Assembly (NCBI GenBank): GCA_016842085.1
Contig: JAEVEX010000074.1
Coordinates: 1-64,000 of the forward strand
Source of the DNA: Candidatus Thermoflexus tengchongensis
GTDB lineage: Bacteria > Chloroflexota > Anaerolineae > Thermoflexales > Thermoflexaceae
DNA: 64,000 nt
Direction of reading: 5' to 3'
Positions within the stretch are counted from its first letter, which is position 1; every line of letters begins with the position of its first letter. Positions 45,755-53,150 of this stretch are shown piece by piece. The position numbers and the translations under genes are program-made. The notes beneath the pieces were generated by a model. That model worked only from the letters and a program-made list of their open reading frames with translations, did no database searches and had not been told where the DNA came from.

Positions 45755-46060
45755 ATGATCTCCCCCAATCGGACCGAGATGATGTGGTTTGCCCTGGGCC
45801 TGGTGTGGTTTGTCCTGGTGGGCCCTCTCTTGATCGGGCTATCGATGGAGTTGGGCTTATGGCCGAAGCTGTCGTTCTGGATCGCCTTCCTCTATGTCCT
45901 GATCTGGGTTCTGCTAACGGGGATAGGGTTTTCTCTTTACTCGCGCCGTGTGGCCCGGGAGATGGGGATGGGAGGTCTGGTGGTGACGGTGATCTGGATC
46001 GGGCTGGCGATCCTGCTGGCCCGGGGGCTTCTGGTGGCTTTTCGCTTGGTGGGGCACTGA
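45755..46060 (+). CDS. Small membrane protein, tandem copy 1
   Basis: This 101-residue protein has three probable membrane helices (about 11-30, 38-58 and 75-95). The last 40 residues are almost the same as those of the next copy at 46276, and 88 bases of DNA are identical (45942-46029 versus 46463-46550). The N-termini differ (NRTEMMWFALGLVWFVLV versus DRREMTLIILSFVWFFVI). Function is unknown. Its place behind fusion 2 makes it a candidate partner or immunity protein. Confidence 0.55.
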   Translation: MISPNRTEMMWFALGLVWFVLVGPLLIGLSMELGLWPKLSFWIAFLYVLIWVLLTGIGFSLYSRRVAREMGMGGLVVTVIWIGLAILLARGLLVAFRLVGH

Positions 46061-46275
46061 GACGGGCTTCCCGGGGGTGCAAGGATGCGATGCCGATCCT
46101 GCCTGCCGGAGGCGATCCTTCAGCGGATCTCGCAGGGCCGGGAGGTGCGGGATGGCTGCAAAGCCGGCACCGGCAGGAAGTCAGGGTCTCCAGTCACCCC
46201 TTCTCCCTGTTTCACGATTCGCCTGTTTAGAACCGATCCCATGGTTTTTGACTTCGAACGTGGAAAGAGGAAGCG

Positions 46276-46581
46276 ATGATCTCTCCAGATCGAAGGGAGA
46301 TGACGTTGATTATCCTGTCATTTGTATGGTTTTTTGTGATAAGTCCCCCTTTGCTATGGCTGTCTATACGTTTGGGGTCGCCTCCCACGACGAGGGTCTG
46401 GATAGGGTGGGCCGTTTTCTTGATTTTTGCCCTGCTGGGTGGGACAGCGGTTTTTCTCTATACGCGCCGTGTGGCCCGGGAGATGGGGATGGGAGGTCTG
46501 GTGGTGACGGTGATCTGGATCGGGCTGGCGATCCTGCTGGCCCGGGGGCTGCTGTCGGCTCTTCGCTCGATGGGGCACTGA
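46276..46581 (+). CDS. Small membrane protein, tandem copy 2
   Basis: This 101-residue paralogue of the gene at 45755 has the same three-helix layout and an identical 3' stretch. The N-terminal two thirds have diverged, and the 5' part is less GC-rich. Function is unknown. The 215 bases between the two copies (46061-46275) hold no gene I can support. An AGAGGAAG precedes the start. Confidence 0.55.
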   Translation: MISPDRREMTLIILSFVWFFVISPPLLWLSIRLGSPPTTRVWIGWAVFLIFALLGGTAVFLYTRRVAREMGMGGLVVTVIWIGLAILLARGLLSALRSMGH

Positions 46582-46627
46582 GGCCCGCTTCCCGGATGAG
46601 GCGATACGGATTGGGGGAGGATGCCCG

Positions 46628-46888
46628 ATGGGATACTGGATGGGGTTGACGCTGGGCCTTCTGGGGACACTGGTCGTGGGCCTGGCGACCGGTGTGGATC
46701 GCGATCCCTCTGGCCGCTATGCCATGGCCGTCATCGCGGCCCTGACGCTGGTGGCAGGGATTGGGGTCCTCTGGGAGAACGGGCCAGCGAGGGAGACCCG
46801 GCACGCTCGGGTTCTCCGGGTGATGCTCTGGCTGTTGCCAGTCTTCCTGTTCCTGCTGTGCCGTGTCATCGCGCTGGCTGCTCCATAG
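46628..46888 (+). CDS. Small membrane protein, paralogue of 32961
   Basis: This 86-residue protein has three hydrophobic stretches (about 5-22, 30-47 and 63-80). It is a paralogue of the 98-residue protein at 32961, which follows the fusion-1 cassette. Its presence here, followed by a decayed piece resembling the 33351 gene, suggests that a block like 31.3-33.5 kb once existed at this place. Function is unknown. GGAGGATG precedes the ATG. Confidence 0.55.
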   Translation: MGYWMGLTLGLLGTLVVGLATGVDRDPSGRYAMAVIAALTLVAGIGVLWENGPARETRHARVLRVMLWLLPVFLFLLCRVIALAAP

Positions 46889-46907
46889 GATCTGGAGGGA
46901 AGATCGT

Positions 46908-47126
46908 GCTCCCCTGCGATCCGGATGGATCCCCCTCGTTCTCGTTCTGGTGCGGGTGTTTCGGTCTCCCATGTCGGGAGTGGCTGCTCCGTCAAATGAG
47001 GATCCGTTGGGAAGGGTTCCGGATCCGGGGCTCCGGGAGCGGAGGACGGATCTCCTTCTTCTCTGGACCGCCGCCTCGCCCTTTGATCGGATCCTGCGGA
47101 TTCGGTCTGGCCTCTTGCCCCACCTT
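46908..47126 (+). pseudogene. Decayed fragment related to the gene at 33351
   Basis: The translation of this stretch includes GRVPDPGLRERRTDLLLLWTA. It matches GRAPDPGLRDAMGDLLTLWGA near the start of the 33351 product, in the same relative position to the paralogous small gene upstream. It has no start, and the similarity ends after about 40 residues. It is best read as a remnant of a duplicated cassette. Confidence 0.5.
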
Positions 47127-47142
47127 CTCATCGACCCTTCTC

Positions 47143-47181
47143 TTTATTTTGATAACAGGGATTGGATTTCACGATACAGTA
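47143..47181 (+). pseudogene. 5' remnant of a 49133-like gene, cut by the IS element
   Basis: Thirty-nine bases match 49157-49195 (about 36 identical by eye), which encode the start of the first membrane helix (LFILITGIGFH). The match stops exactly at the TA that borders the IS element. The rest of the gene is missing on the other side. Confidence 0.5.
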
Positions 47182-48232
47182 GACTCGTTGCACAATAAGA
47201 GCAGAAGAGGGATGCCCTATGCATTTCCGAATGGATCAAGCCTTTTCGAGTGCCAAGCGTTCTTGAGTCCGACGGTTCACGATGGCGGCCACAAGGATAA
47301 AGATGGCATCGTGAATCTCGAGACTATGACGGAAGCGTTCACTCAGCGCCCGAAACTGTTTTATCTGCGCCAGGACATGTTCTATCACGATGCGCACGCG
47401 GGACAACTCCCGGTTCATCAACTTCTGATCCGCTGTCAAGGGATGGTTGCGCCGCGCCTTGTGGGGGGTAGCCACACTGTGGAGGGGCAAATCCTTATGC
47501 AGACCGTCAAAGCCGGCGTCGCCCATCACCCCAACCTCCTGGGGAATCCGCCTCAGGACACCCGACTCCCGAAAGTGACGCAGGTCGTGCACCGAACCGG
47601 GGGTCGAGGGAGTCACCGCGCGAATCAGCCCCTCTTCGTTCACGACCAGACCGTTCTTAACCGTGTGCCGCTTCTTCTTGCCCGAGTAGAACACCCGCTG
47701 GCGTTCGGGATCCGCAGGCCGCTGTATGGGTTGCTCCGTCCCATCCAAAATGGCGAACAGGTCGGGGCAAGTGGCCAGCATTTCGGGCAGGTCCTTCCCC
47801 CGCGAGGGCGGGTCGGGCCATTCCATCTCCCCCTCCGGGACCTGACGCAACACCGCCAGAATCCGCCGCCCATTGCGACTCACCGTGGCCTTGTCCACCC
47901 CAAACAGCGCGGCCAAGGCCGCCGTCGACAAGTAGAGCCGCACCCACATCATCGTCATCAACAGGTAGGTCGCCAGGTCCAACTTGTAAGCGCGTCCCGC
48001 TCCCACGGCTCGCTGCCGGTCCGGTCGGCTCAGGCGTTTCCGTTCCGCTTCTTCCCAAACCGGCAAGAAACGCTTGCACAGCTCTTCGAATTCCTCACGG
48101 CTCAGGCCTGTAAGAGCTCTCAGAGCTTCAGGACGGCGCTTCAGGATGTCACACCGGAGCATTCTTCCTCCCCTCGCCTCGTGAGGTTGGGAAGAATATT
48201 GTCCTCCATTCCTCCCTACTGTGCAACGACTC
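47182..48232 (-). mobile_element. IS5-superfamily insertion sequence, 1051 bp
   Basis: The ends carry imperfect inverted repeats: GACTCGTTGCACAATA at 47182 and, read inward from 48232, GAGTCGTTGCACAGTA. Both ends are bordered by TA (47180-47181 and 48233-48234), fitting a two-base target duplication. One transposase gene fills the element. The flanks belong to different genes, so an adjacent deletion or recombination probably occurred after insertion. Confidence 0.8.
47236..48162 (-). CDS. IS5-type DDE transposase
   Basis: This 308-residue transposase has an N-terminal helix-turn-helix region (residues 70-110, ALFGVDKATVSRNGRR). A DDE-superfamily endonuclease domain follows, with aspartates in FAILDGTEQPI and VMGDAGFDG. 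The glutamate is in IEHVLAQIKQFRAL. The catalytic set looks complete and the frame is uninterrupted, so the element may be active. The family is the HARBI/IS5 type (DDE_4). The start is the ATG at 48162, 70 bases inside the element's right end. Confidence 0.85.
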   Translation of the reverse strand: MLRCDILKRRPEALRALTGLSREEFEELCKRFLPVWEEAERKRLSRPDRQRAVGAGRAYKLDLATYLLMTMMWVRLYLSTAALAALFGVDKATVSRNGRRILAVLRQVPEGEMEWPDPPSRGKDLPEMLATCPDLFAILDGTEQPIQRPADPERQRVFYSGKKKRHTVKNGLVVNEEGLIRAVTPSTPGSVHDLRHFRESGVLRRIPQEVGVMGDAGFDGLHKDLPLHSVATPHKARRNHPLTADQKLMNRELSRVRIVIEHVLAQIKQFRALSERFRHSLEIHDAIFILVAAIVNRRTQERLALEKA

Positions 48233-48234
48233 TA

Positions 48235-48301
48235 CTGGGTATGGACCGGGCGTCCGATCCGGTCGTGGGGGGATCTTCGGGATGGGAGGCCGCGGCCATA
48301 G
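48235..48301 (+). pseudogene. 3' remnant of a second copy of the 43621 gene
   Basis: The 67 bases encode a VWTGRPIRSWGDLRDG-type tail and stop, matching the end of the 43621 gene at a constant offset of 4324 bases. The rest of the copy is missing, and the IS element lies directly upstream. Confidence 0.65.
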
Positions 48302-48364
48302 AGGCGGATTGGGGAAGGTGGCGACGCTGAACAGGGATCCTTTGGCATCAGGAGGAGGCGAAGG

Positions 48365-49129
48365 ATGATCCGGAGGTGGATGCGGGGATCGAAGGGCTTG
48401 CAGACGCTGGAGTGGGTGGCGATCGGGCTGGTGATCCTGGCCCTGATCGGGGCGGTGGCGCTGGTCCTGGCCCATCCCTCGACGGGGGCGGTGGAGGCGG
48501 TGGCGGAGGCCATCGCGCGGATGTTCCGGTGTCTTACGGATGTTTCGGCCTGCATCGGGCTGGCATCCGGGGCGACTCCGGTTTCGATATGGGCGGCGGT
48601 GGGGGAATGCTTCATGCATCCGGAGCGCTGTATTGTGCGGTGGTGGACGTGCTGGCGGCAGGGGACGTGTGGGCCGGCGGACTGGGTGGGGTTGCTGGGG
48701 TTGCTGCCCTGGCTGTTGACGCCCTTTGGGGTGCTGGCGGTCGGCATTCGGGCGGTGCCGATCCCATGGTGGAAGCGGGTGGGAGATCGCGTCTACTCCG
48801 GCTCGATAAAGCTGCCGGGTTGTTCCAGTGACAGTAGGGATATCGGGAAAGGACAGCCTCTGAGCCCAGAGGAGCAGATAGGCTTGATTGTAACAGGTGG
48901 AGCGGTTGTAATTGGTTTTACATTTGCTGAACTCACGCTCGCTATATTGGGAGTTGCAGCAGCGCATGCAGGTCCTCCGGGTGTTGTTTTTGATATCCTG
49001 ATTATCTTCCCTATCGAGCTATTTTTAATAGATATGGAGGTATCAATTATAGTTTCAATTTATCGAAGCATCTCCACAGGTAAGAAACAGCCTGTAATCC
49101 TGCTTCCGCCATGGGGACTGGAGGAATAA
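48365..49129 (+). CDS. Flp-prepilin fusion protein 3 (chimeric C-terminus)
   Basis: This 254-residue protein has the same leader, membrane helix, C-x6-C and CFMHPERC signature as fusion 2. The DNA is about 98% identical to 43916-44462 (11 mismatches by eye over some 545 bases). After residue 140 (VPIPWWKR) it switches to an unrelated 115-residue C-terminus with aliphatic helices (GLIVTGGAVVIGFTFAELTL, then LIIFPIELFLID). The new part is AT-rich: a 60-base sample is 30% GC at 49021 against 72% at 48421. It was probably joined by recombination. The next gene starts three bases after the stop. Confidence 0.7.
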   Translation: MIRRWMRGSKGLQTLEWVAIGLVILALIGAVALVLAHPSTGAVEAVAEAIARMFRCLTDVSACIGLASGATPVSIWAAVGECFMHPERCIVRWWTCWRQGTCGPADWVGLLGLLPWLLTPFGVLAVGIRAVPIPWWKRVGDRVYSGSIKLPGCSSDSRDIGKGQPLSPEEQIGLIVTGGAVVIGFTFAELTLAILGVAAAHAGPPGVVFDILIIFPIELFLIDMEVSIIVSIYRSISTGKKQPVILLPPWGLEE

Positions 49130-49132
49130 GGA

Positions 49133-49414
49133 ATGAAAGTATCTTCAATTGTTCTGTTTATTTTGATAACAGGGATCGGATTTCACGCTACAATATATTC
49201 TGCGTATTTTCTGCGTTATCGGGCTTACTTCTCGCCTTTCTTCTCGGCTTGCATTGTAGCGGGGATTTGGGGCTTGACATGGTTTCTGGCGGTCACCGTC
49301 CCGGCGGGTTTTGTAAAGGATTCCGTTGTAGTGGGGAGTTTGCTGGCCTTGCCCCATCTTGTCATCAGCCACATCATGGCCCGGATTTGGTTTCAGGCTG
49401 GGGGGCGAAGGTGA
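49133..49414 (+). CDS. Small membrane protein coupled to fusion protein 3 (candidate immunity partner)
   Basis: This 93-residue protein has three probable membrane helices (about 4-24, 33-56 and 62-85). It is AT-rich at its start like the end of fusion 3, and begins three bases after it, so the two form one module. A fragment of a related gene is at 47143-47181. No family is recognised. An immunity role is inferred from position and topology only. Confidence 0.6.
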   Translation: MKVSSIVLFILITGIGFHATIYSAYFLRYRAYFSPFFSACIVAGIWGLTWFLAVTVPAGFVKDSVVVGSLLALPHLVISHIMARIWFQAGGRR

Positions 49415-49444
49415 ATTGGGCGCGCGCCCGGATGACCTCGGGAT

Positions 49445-49468
49445 AGCTCCCGGCTGGGGGGGCGGTGA
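49445..49468 (+). pseudogene. Remnant of the old 3' end of a fusion-2-like gene
   Basis: These bases read S-S-R-L-G-G-R-stop and are almost identical to the SWLGGR-stop at the end of fusion gene 2 (45025-45048). The same ATGGTTCGGTGGCG follows. It marks the point where a displaced C-terminal module was left behind. Confidence 0.6.
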
Positions 49469-49469
49469 G

Positions 49470-50144
49470 ATGGTTCGGTGGCGGAGGCTTTCTCGAAAGC
49501 GGCGTTCGAAGATCCTGTGGGGGATCGCCGGGTTTTTATATTTCCTGATTGTTTTCCCCTTCCTGGCCTGGATGATGAATTCGGTGCGGCTGCGGGAGGT
49601 CGCGCGCTTTCCCTCGTGGGTGGAGATCTTCCCGGCCTTCATCCTCAGCCCGCTGGCTCCTGTCGCGTCTCTCGCCGGGGAACGGCGGGGGTGGATCCCC
49701 TGGCTTTCCCGAACGCTGTGGATGGGGATCCTGGGCCTGTGGGTGCTCTCCTATCCGGTGGTTTACTGGCCGCTGCTTCTGCCGAAGGGGTGGGGGTGGG
49801 TTCCTGTCGTCACCTATGGGCTGGGGCTGGTCATCGGCCTGGCCTATGGGTGGTGGCGCGGGTGGGATGCGCTGACGGATCGCCTGGAGCGGATGCTCTG
49901 GGTGGTGGCTCTGTTCAGCGGCGGGAGCGCGGCGGGCCCGCTGGGGGCGCATCTGGGGATGCAGGCCTCCCGTTCGGGGGGATATGGGCTGGTGGACATC
50001 CTGGTGATCCTGGTGATGACGGGGATCGGATACTGGCTGGTCTTTGCGGGGATCGCCCAGAACTGGCATCTGCGCCCGCCGGGCCTGCGCCTCCGCCGAG
50101 GCTTTTCCCATCCTTCGTCCCACGATGAGCCGGCCGTCGGATGA
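49470..50144 (+). CDS. Multi-pass membrane protein, paralogue of 45050
   Basis: The 224-residue product has about six membrane helices and is nearly identical to that of 45050 except in the N-terminal 80 residues and the C-terminal tail. Here the gene follows the remnant of a fusion gene's end rather than an intact one. So it is a leftover from the ancestral fusion-2-type cassette. No family is recognised. The ATG at 49470 follows the duplicated junction and not the longer open frame upstream. Confidence 0.6.
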   Translation: MVRWRRLSRKRRSKILWGIAGFLYFLIVFPFLAWMMNSVRLREVARFPSWVEIFPAFILSPLAPVASLAGERRGWIPWLSRTLWMGILGLWVLSYPVVYWPLLLPKGWGWVPVVTYGLGLVIGLAYGWWRGWDALTDRLERMLWVVALFSGGSAAGPLGAHLGMQASRSGGYGLVDILVILVMTGIGYWLVFAGIAQNWHLRPPGLRLRRGFSHPSSHDEPAVG

Positions 50145-50174
50145 ATGGTCCCGGGCGGGAGAAGGGAGCAGACC

Positions 50175-51122
50175 ATGGAAAACCTCCTGATCGGTTTGTG
50201 TGTGGCCGCTGGATTTCTGCTGTTGGTGGTCTTCGCGCTCCTGATAGGAGCCAGACGGCCTCGCCTTCCGTCCCTGGCCCCTGGGGTCCGGTTCCAGATC
50301 CCCCTTCCCGTGGAGCAGGTTCTGGATCGCTTGGGGAAGGCGGCGGAGATGCGGGAGGAAGGGGATTTCCTGACCGGATGGAAGGCCATTGGGCGGATCG
50401 GGGTGATGGCGGACCCATCGGTTCTGGACCTGGGCGGCTATGGATATAGCCGGCAGAAAGCCCGGTATGAGGGATTGGTGGTCGTGTGGGGGGAGGACCA
50501 TTCGACGAACCTGCTCTTCCTATCCGCCCGGGGGGAACGGGGTGCCCGGGATGCTCGATCCTTCGCGGAGCGCCTGGGGCGGTTGACGGGCCTTCCGATG
50601 GAGGAGATGGGCGGGGAGGACAAGGCCTGGGAGGAATTCCGGAAATCCGCCCCGATGGGGTTTCCGGAATTCCTGGAGGCATATCGGTTTCGGCAGAACC
50701 CGATTGGGGTGGCGAGCGCCCGGCGGATGGCCTTCGGGGTTGTCCTGGAGCTCCTTCTCTCCGTGTGGGCCGCCCTAACGGTGGGGCCGGATCGGCTCGG
50801 CGACTTCCTCATCATCGCTCTCCCGATGGGGGCGATCAGCACGCTGATCGGGTGGATGTTCCTGAGCGTTCTTCGCGTCTCCCGGGCGATGGCCAGGATC
50901 CTGGAGGCCGGCGCGGGCCTGGACCTGAGGGCCTGCTCCGTTCCTCCCTGGGGGGCCATTCTGCTGGGCGCCCTGGCGGGCGCGGTGGGCGTGGCGCTGG
51001 GCGCGGTGGACCCGATCGCCGGGGCCGCCTATCTCTTCTTTGGTCCTGCCTTTCTGATCCCCCTGCTGGGCGGCCTGCTCTGGAAGATCCCGGAATCCGA
51101 GGCCGTCGGCGAAGGCGGGTGA
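50175..51122 (+). CDS. Membrane protein of unknown function
   Basis: This 315-residue protein has an N-terminal membrane helix (about 3-25) and a soluble middle domain (30-180). It ends in a hydrophobic C-terminal half with four or more helices (195-290). I recognise no family. It lies in the array between fusion proteins 3 and 4 in the same direction. The ATG at 50175 follows AAGGGAGCAG. It may be an accessory protein of the system. Confidence 0.6.
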   Translation: MENLLIGLCVAAGFLLLVVFALLIGARRPRLPSLAPGVRFQIPLPVEQVLDRLGKAAEMREEGDFLTGWKAIGRIGVMADPSVLDLGGYGYSRQKARYEGLVVVWGEDHSTNLLFLSARGERGARDARSFAERLGRLTGLPMEEMGGEDKAWEEFRKSAPMGFPEFLEAYRFRQNPIGVASARRMAFGVVLELLLSVWAALTVGPDRLGDFLIIALPMGAISTLIGWMFLSVLRVSRAMARILEAGAGLDLRACSVPPWGAILLGALAGAVGVALGAVDPIAGAAYLFFGPAFLIPLLGGLLWKIPESEAVGEGG

Positions 51123-51280
51123 TCGACCGGATCGGCACGTTTCCTGGGGTGGTCGAGGGATGGAAGCTTTCCAGGGAAAGGCGCCCGAAGATCCTCCGGA
51201 GGGGCGGGGATCTTCCCGGGGGTAGGGGATCACGGAGACGAGGGATCCGGAAGGGCATCTGAACACTGGGAGGTGCAGAG

Positions 51281-51391
51281 ATGGAAGCGTGGATCTGGAT
51301 GATCGCGGCGGGGATCCTTGGGGCGTGGATCGGGATGGGGTTGAGCCGCTGGCTGCGGCGCCGGGGGCAGGCCCGCCGATCCCGCCGGTGA
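51281..51391 (+). CDS. 36-residue single-helix membrane peptide
   Basis: An ATG preceded by GGGAGGTGCAGAG opens a 36-codon frame. It has one hydrophobic helix (MIAAGILGAWIGMGL) followed by a strongly basic tail (SRWLRRRGQARRSRR). The topology matches small membrane or toxin-like peptides, but no family is recognised. It lies between the gene at 50175 and the TPR gene. The good ribosome binding site supports it. Confidence 0.45.
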   Translation: MEAWIWMIAAGILGAWIGMGLSRWLRRRGQARRSRR

Positions 51392-51427
51392 GCCCGTTTC
51401 TATTCCATCCGGGAAAGGAGGCCAACG

Positions 51428-52120
51428 ATGGGGATCCTGGAGGCGCTGTTCGGGAAGGATGACATGGGGGAGGGCATGCAGAGGCTGTTGCGCGGGGAGT
51501 ATGAAGAGGCCATTGAGCGGTTCACCCGGGTTCTGGAGCGGGATCCCGGGAATGCGCCGGCGTGGTTTCATCGGGGGATGGCGTATCTGGAGAGCGGGCG
51601 GCCGGAAATGGCGATCCGGGATTTCACGGAGAGCCTGCGGCGGAAGGAGGATCCGGATACGTATTACAACCGGGCGATGGCCTGGCTGGATTTGCGGGAT
51701 CTGGAGCGGGCGCTGGCCGATCTGGACGCCGCCCTGCGGCTGGATCCGGAGGATGTGGAGGCCTGGAACATGCGGGCCATCGTGGAGGCGGAGCGGGGGA
51801 ATTATGCGCGGGCATTGCGGGACATCGAGCGGGCGATCGAGCTGGGGCATCCCTCCGGGTTCGTGAATCGAGCGACCATCCTGGAGCGGGCGGGGCGGCT
51901 GCGGGAGGCGCTGGCGAGCCTGGATCAGGCGATCGAAGATCGCCCGGACGATGCGATGGCCTGGGCGAAGCGGGGCCTCCTGCGGGAGCGGCTGGGGGAT
52001 CGGGAAGGGGCACGGCGGGATCTCCTGGAGGCGTGGCGGCAGCGCAGGAAACTGGAGGACGAGGGCCGTGAGGAGCTGCTGGCCCGGGTGGAAGAGGCCC
52101 TGCGGCGACTGCAGGGATAA
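51428..52120 (+). CDS. TPR-repeat protein
   Basis: This 230-residue soluble protein contains about five tetratricopeptide repeats from residue 15 to 205. The repeat consensus is visible in AWFHRGMAYLESGRPEMAI, YYNRAMAWLDLRDLERAL and AWAKRGLLRERLGDREGA. TPR proteins hold complexes together. The C-terminus is a charged helix. It lies close to the lipoprotein gene that follows, with only about 20 bases between them. Confidence 0.75.
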   Translation: MGILEALFGKDDMGEGMQRLLRGEYEEAIERFTRVLERDPGNAPAWFHRGMAYLESGRPEMAIRDFTESLRRKEDPDTYYNRAMAWLDLRDLERALADLDAALRLDPEDVEAWNMRAIVEAERGNYARALRDIERAIELGHPSGFVNRATILERAGRLREALASLDQAIEDRPDDAMAWAKRGLLRERLGDREGARRDLLEAWRQRRKLEDEGREELLARVEEALRRLQG

Positions 52121-52139
52121 AACCATCCGATGGATCGGG

Positions 52140-53150
52140 ATGGGACTCGCCCTGGCCCTCGCGAGCGCATGTGGGCCAGGTGCCCCCACTCCGGTCCTTC
52201 CAGGGGAATCCCCCACGGTCCCGGCTGGCCTCGAACGGGAAATCCTTGACCGGATAGAGGTGCAGCGCCTTCGCCGGCTGCCGCTGGGAACCCCCGCCCT
52301 GGCCGGATTTTATGAGGTGCGGATCCGGAGCGCGAGGGTGGAGGAAGGCCACGTCGAGGCCCTTCTCCACCTGCGCCGCCTCTCTAAGGAAGAGGCCGAA
52401 CGCCAGAAGTTTTTCAACCCGCTCTTCTTCTCCATCAGCGAGGAGTACGGCTTCGGTCTGGAGCTGGTAACCCTGGATCCCCTTTCCGGGACCTTTTCCG
52501 CTTCAGGGATGACCGCTGATGGGGGCTACTGTACGGCCGCCGGGGACCATCCTCCGGGCATGGAAATGGAGGTAACGTGTTCGTTTCCTGTGCCCGGGGG
52601 TCAGCTTCCCGCTTACCTGCGTCTGGTGGGCCTGAGAAGGGGCGCTGCGGTCTGGCTACCGGTTCCGTTTGAGGGCAGGACGCCCCTGGCCCTGATCCCC
52701 TTAAGGCTTCCCCTTCCGGGGGCGGAGGGGCTGGTTCCCGAAGCGCCGATCGCCCCCGGCGCGGTGGCCCGCCTTCCGGATGGCACGGAGATTGCGGTGC
52801 GGGGAGCCAGGGTTCTCCCTTCTGTGCTTGTGGCCTCCCAGCCGACACCGTTTGAAAGGTCGCCTGGGGAGGGCTGGGCGTTCCTGGCGGTTCACCTTCA
52901 GCTCCATTGTCCGGAGGGGGGATGCCGGGGGGATTTCTCCATGCGTTTCGATGACTCCAATGGGGTTTGCTCGTATATTGGCCCTGCCCCCTATCGGGAT
53001 TGTGGGGGCAGCATGGGATTCGGGGCAGGCCCGCAGGAGGTGGAGCTGGTGTTCGAGGTTCCCCGCGAGGCCGTTCATCCCCAGCTGGTATACCATCTGC
53101 CGGATGGCTCCGGGCGTTTCTTTGCCCTTCCCGCTCCTTCCGGTCCCTGA
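52140..53150 (+). CDS. Lipoprotein of unknown function
   Basis: This is a 336-residue product. It begins MGLALALASAC with a lipobox (ASAC), so it is likely anchored in the membrane's outer leaflet. The rest is a beta-rich domain (40-330) with an isolated Cys pattern (HCPEGGC, YRDCGG). The chosen ATG gives a very short signal peptide. A non-ATG start up to eight codons earlier would supply the missing basic residues (KTIRW). I recognise no family. It follows the TPR gene. Confidence 0.55.
   Translation: MGLALALASACGPGAPTPVLPGESPTVPAGLEREILDRIEVQRLRRLPLGTPALAGFYEVRIRSARVEEGHVEALLHLRRLSKEEAERQKFFNPLFFSISEEYGFGLELVTLDPLSGTFSASGMTADGGYCTAAGDHPPGMEMEVTCSFPVPGGQLPAYLRLVGLRRGAAVWLPVPFEGRTPLALIPLRLPLPGAEGLVPEAPIAPGAVARLPDGTEIAVRGARVLPSVLVASQPTPFERSPGEGWAFLAVHLQLHCPEGGCRGDFSMRFDDSNGVCSYIGPAPYRDCGGSMGFGAGPQEVELVFEVPREAVHPQLVYHLPDGSGRFFALPAPSGP

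Noticed and set aside
46061-46275. Possible small gene between the two 101-residue membrane genes
   Set aside because: Open frames exist, but none has a ribosome binding site together with a sensible product or a paralogue in the array.
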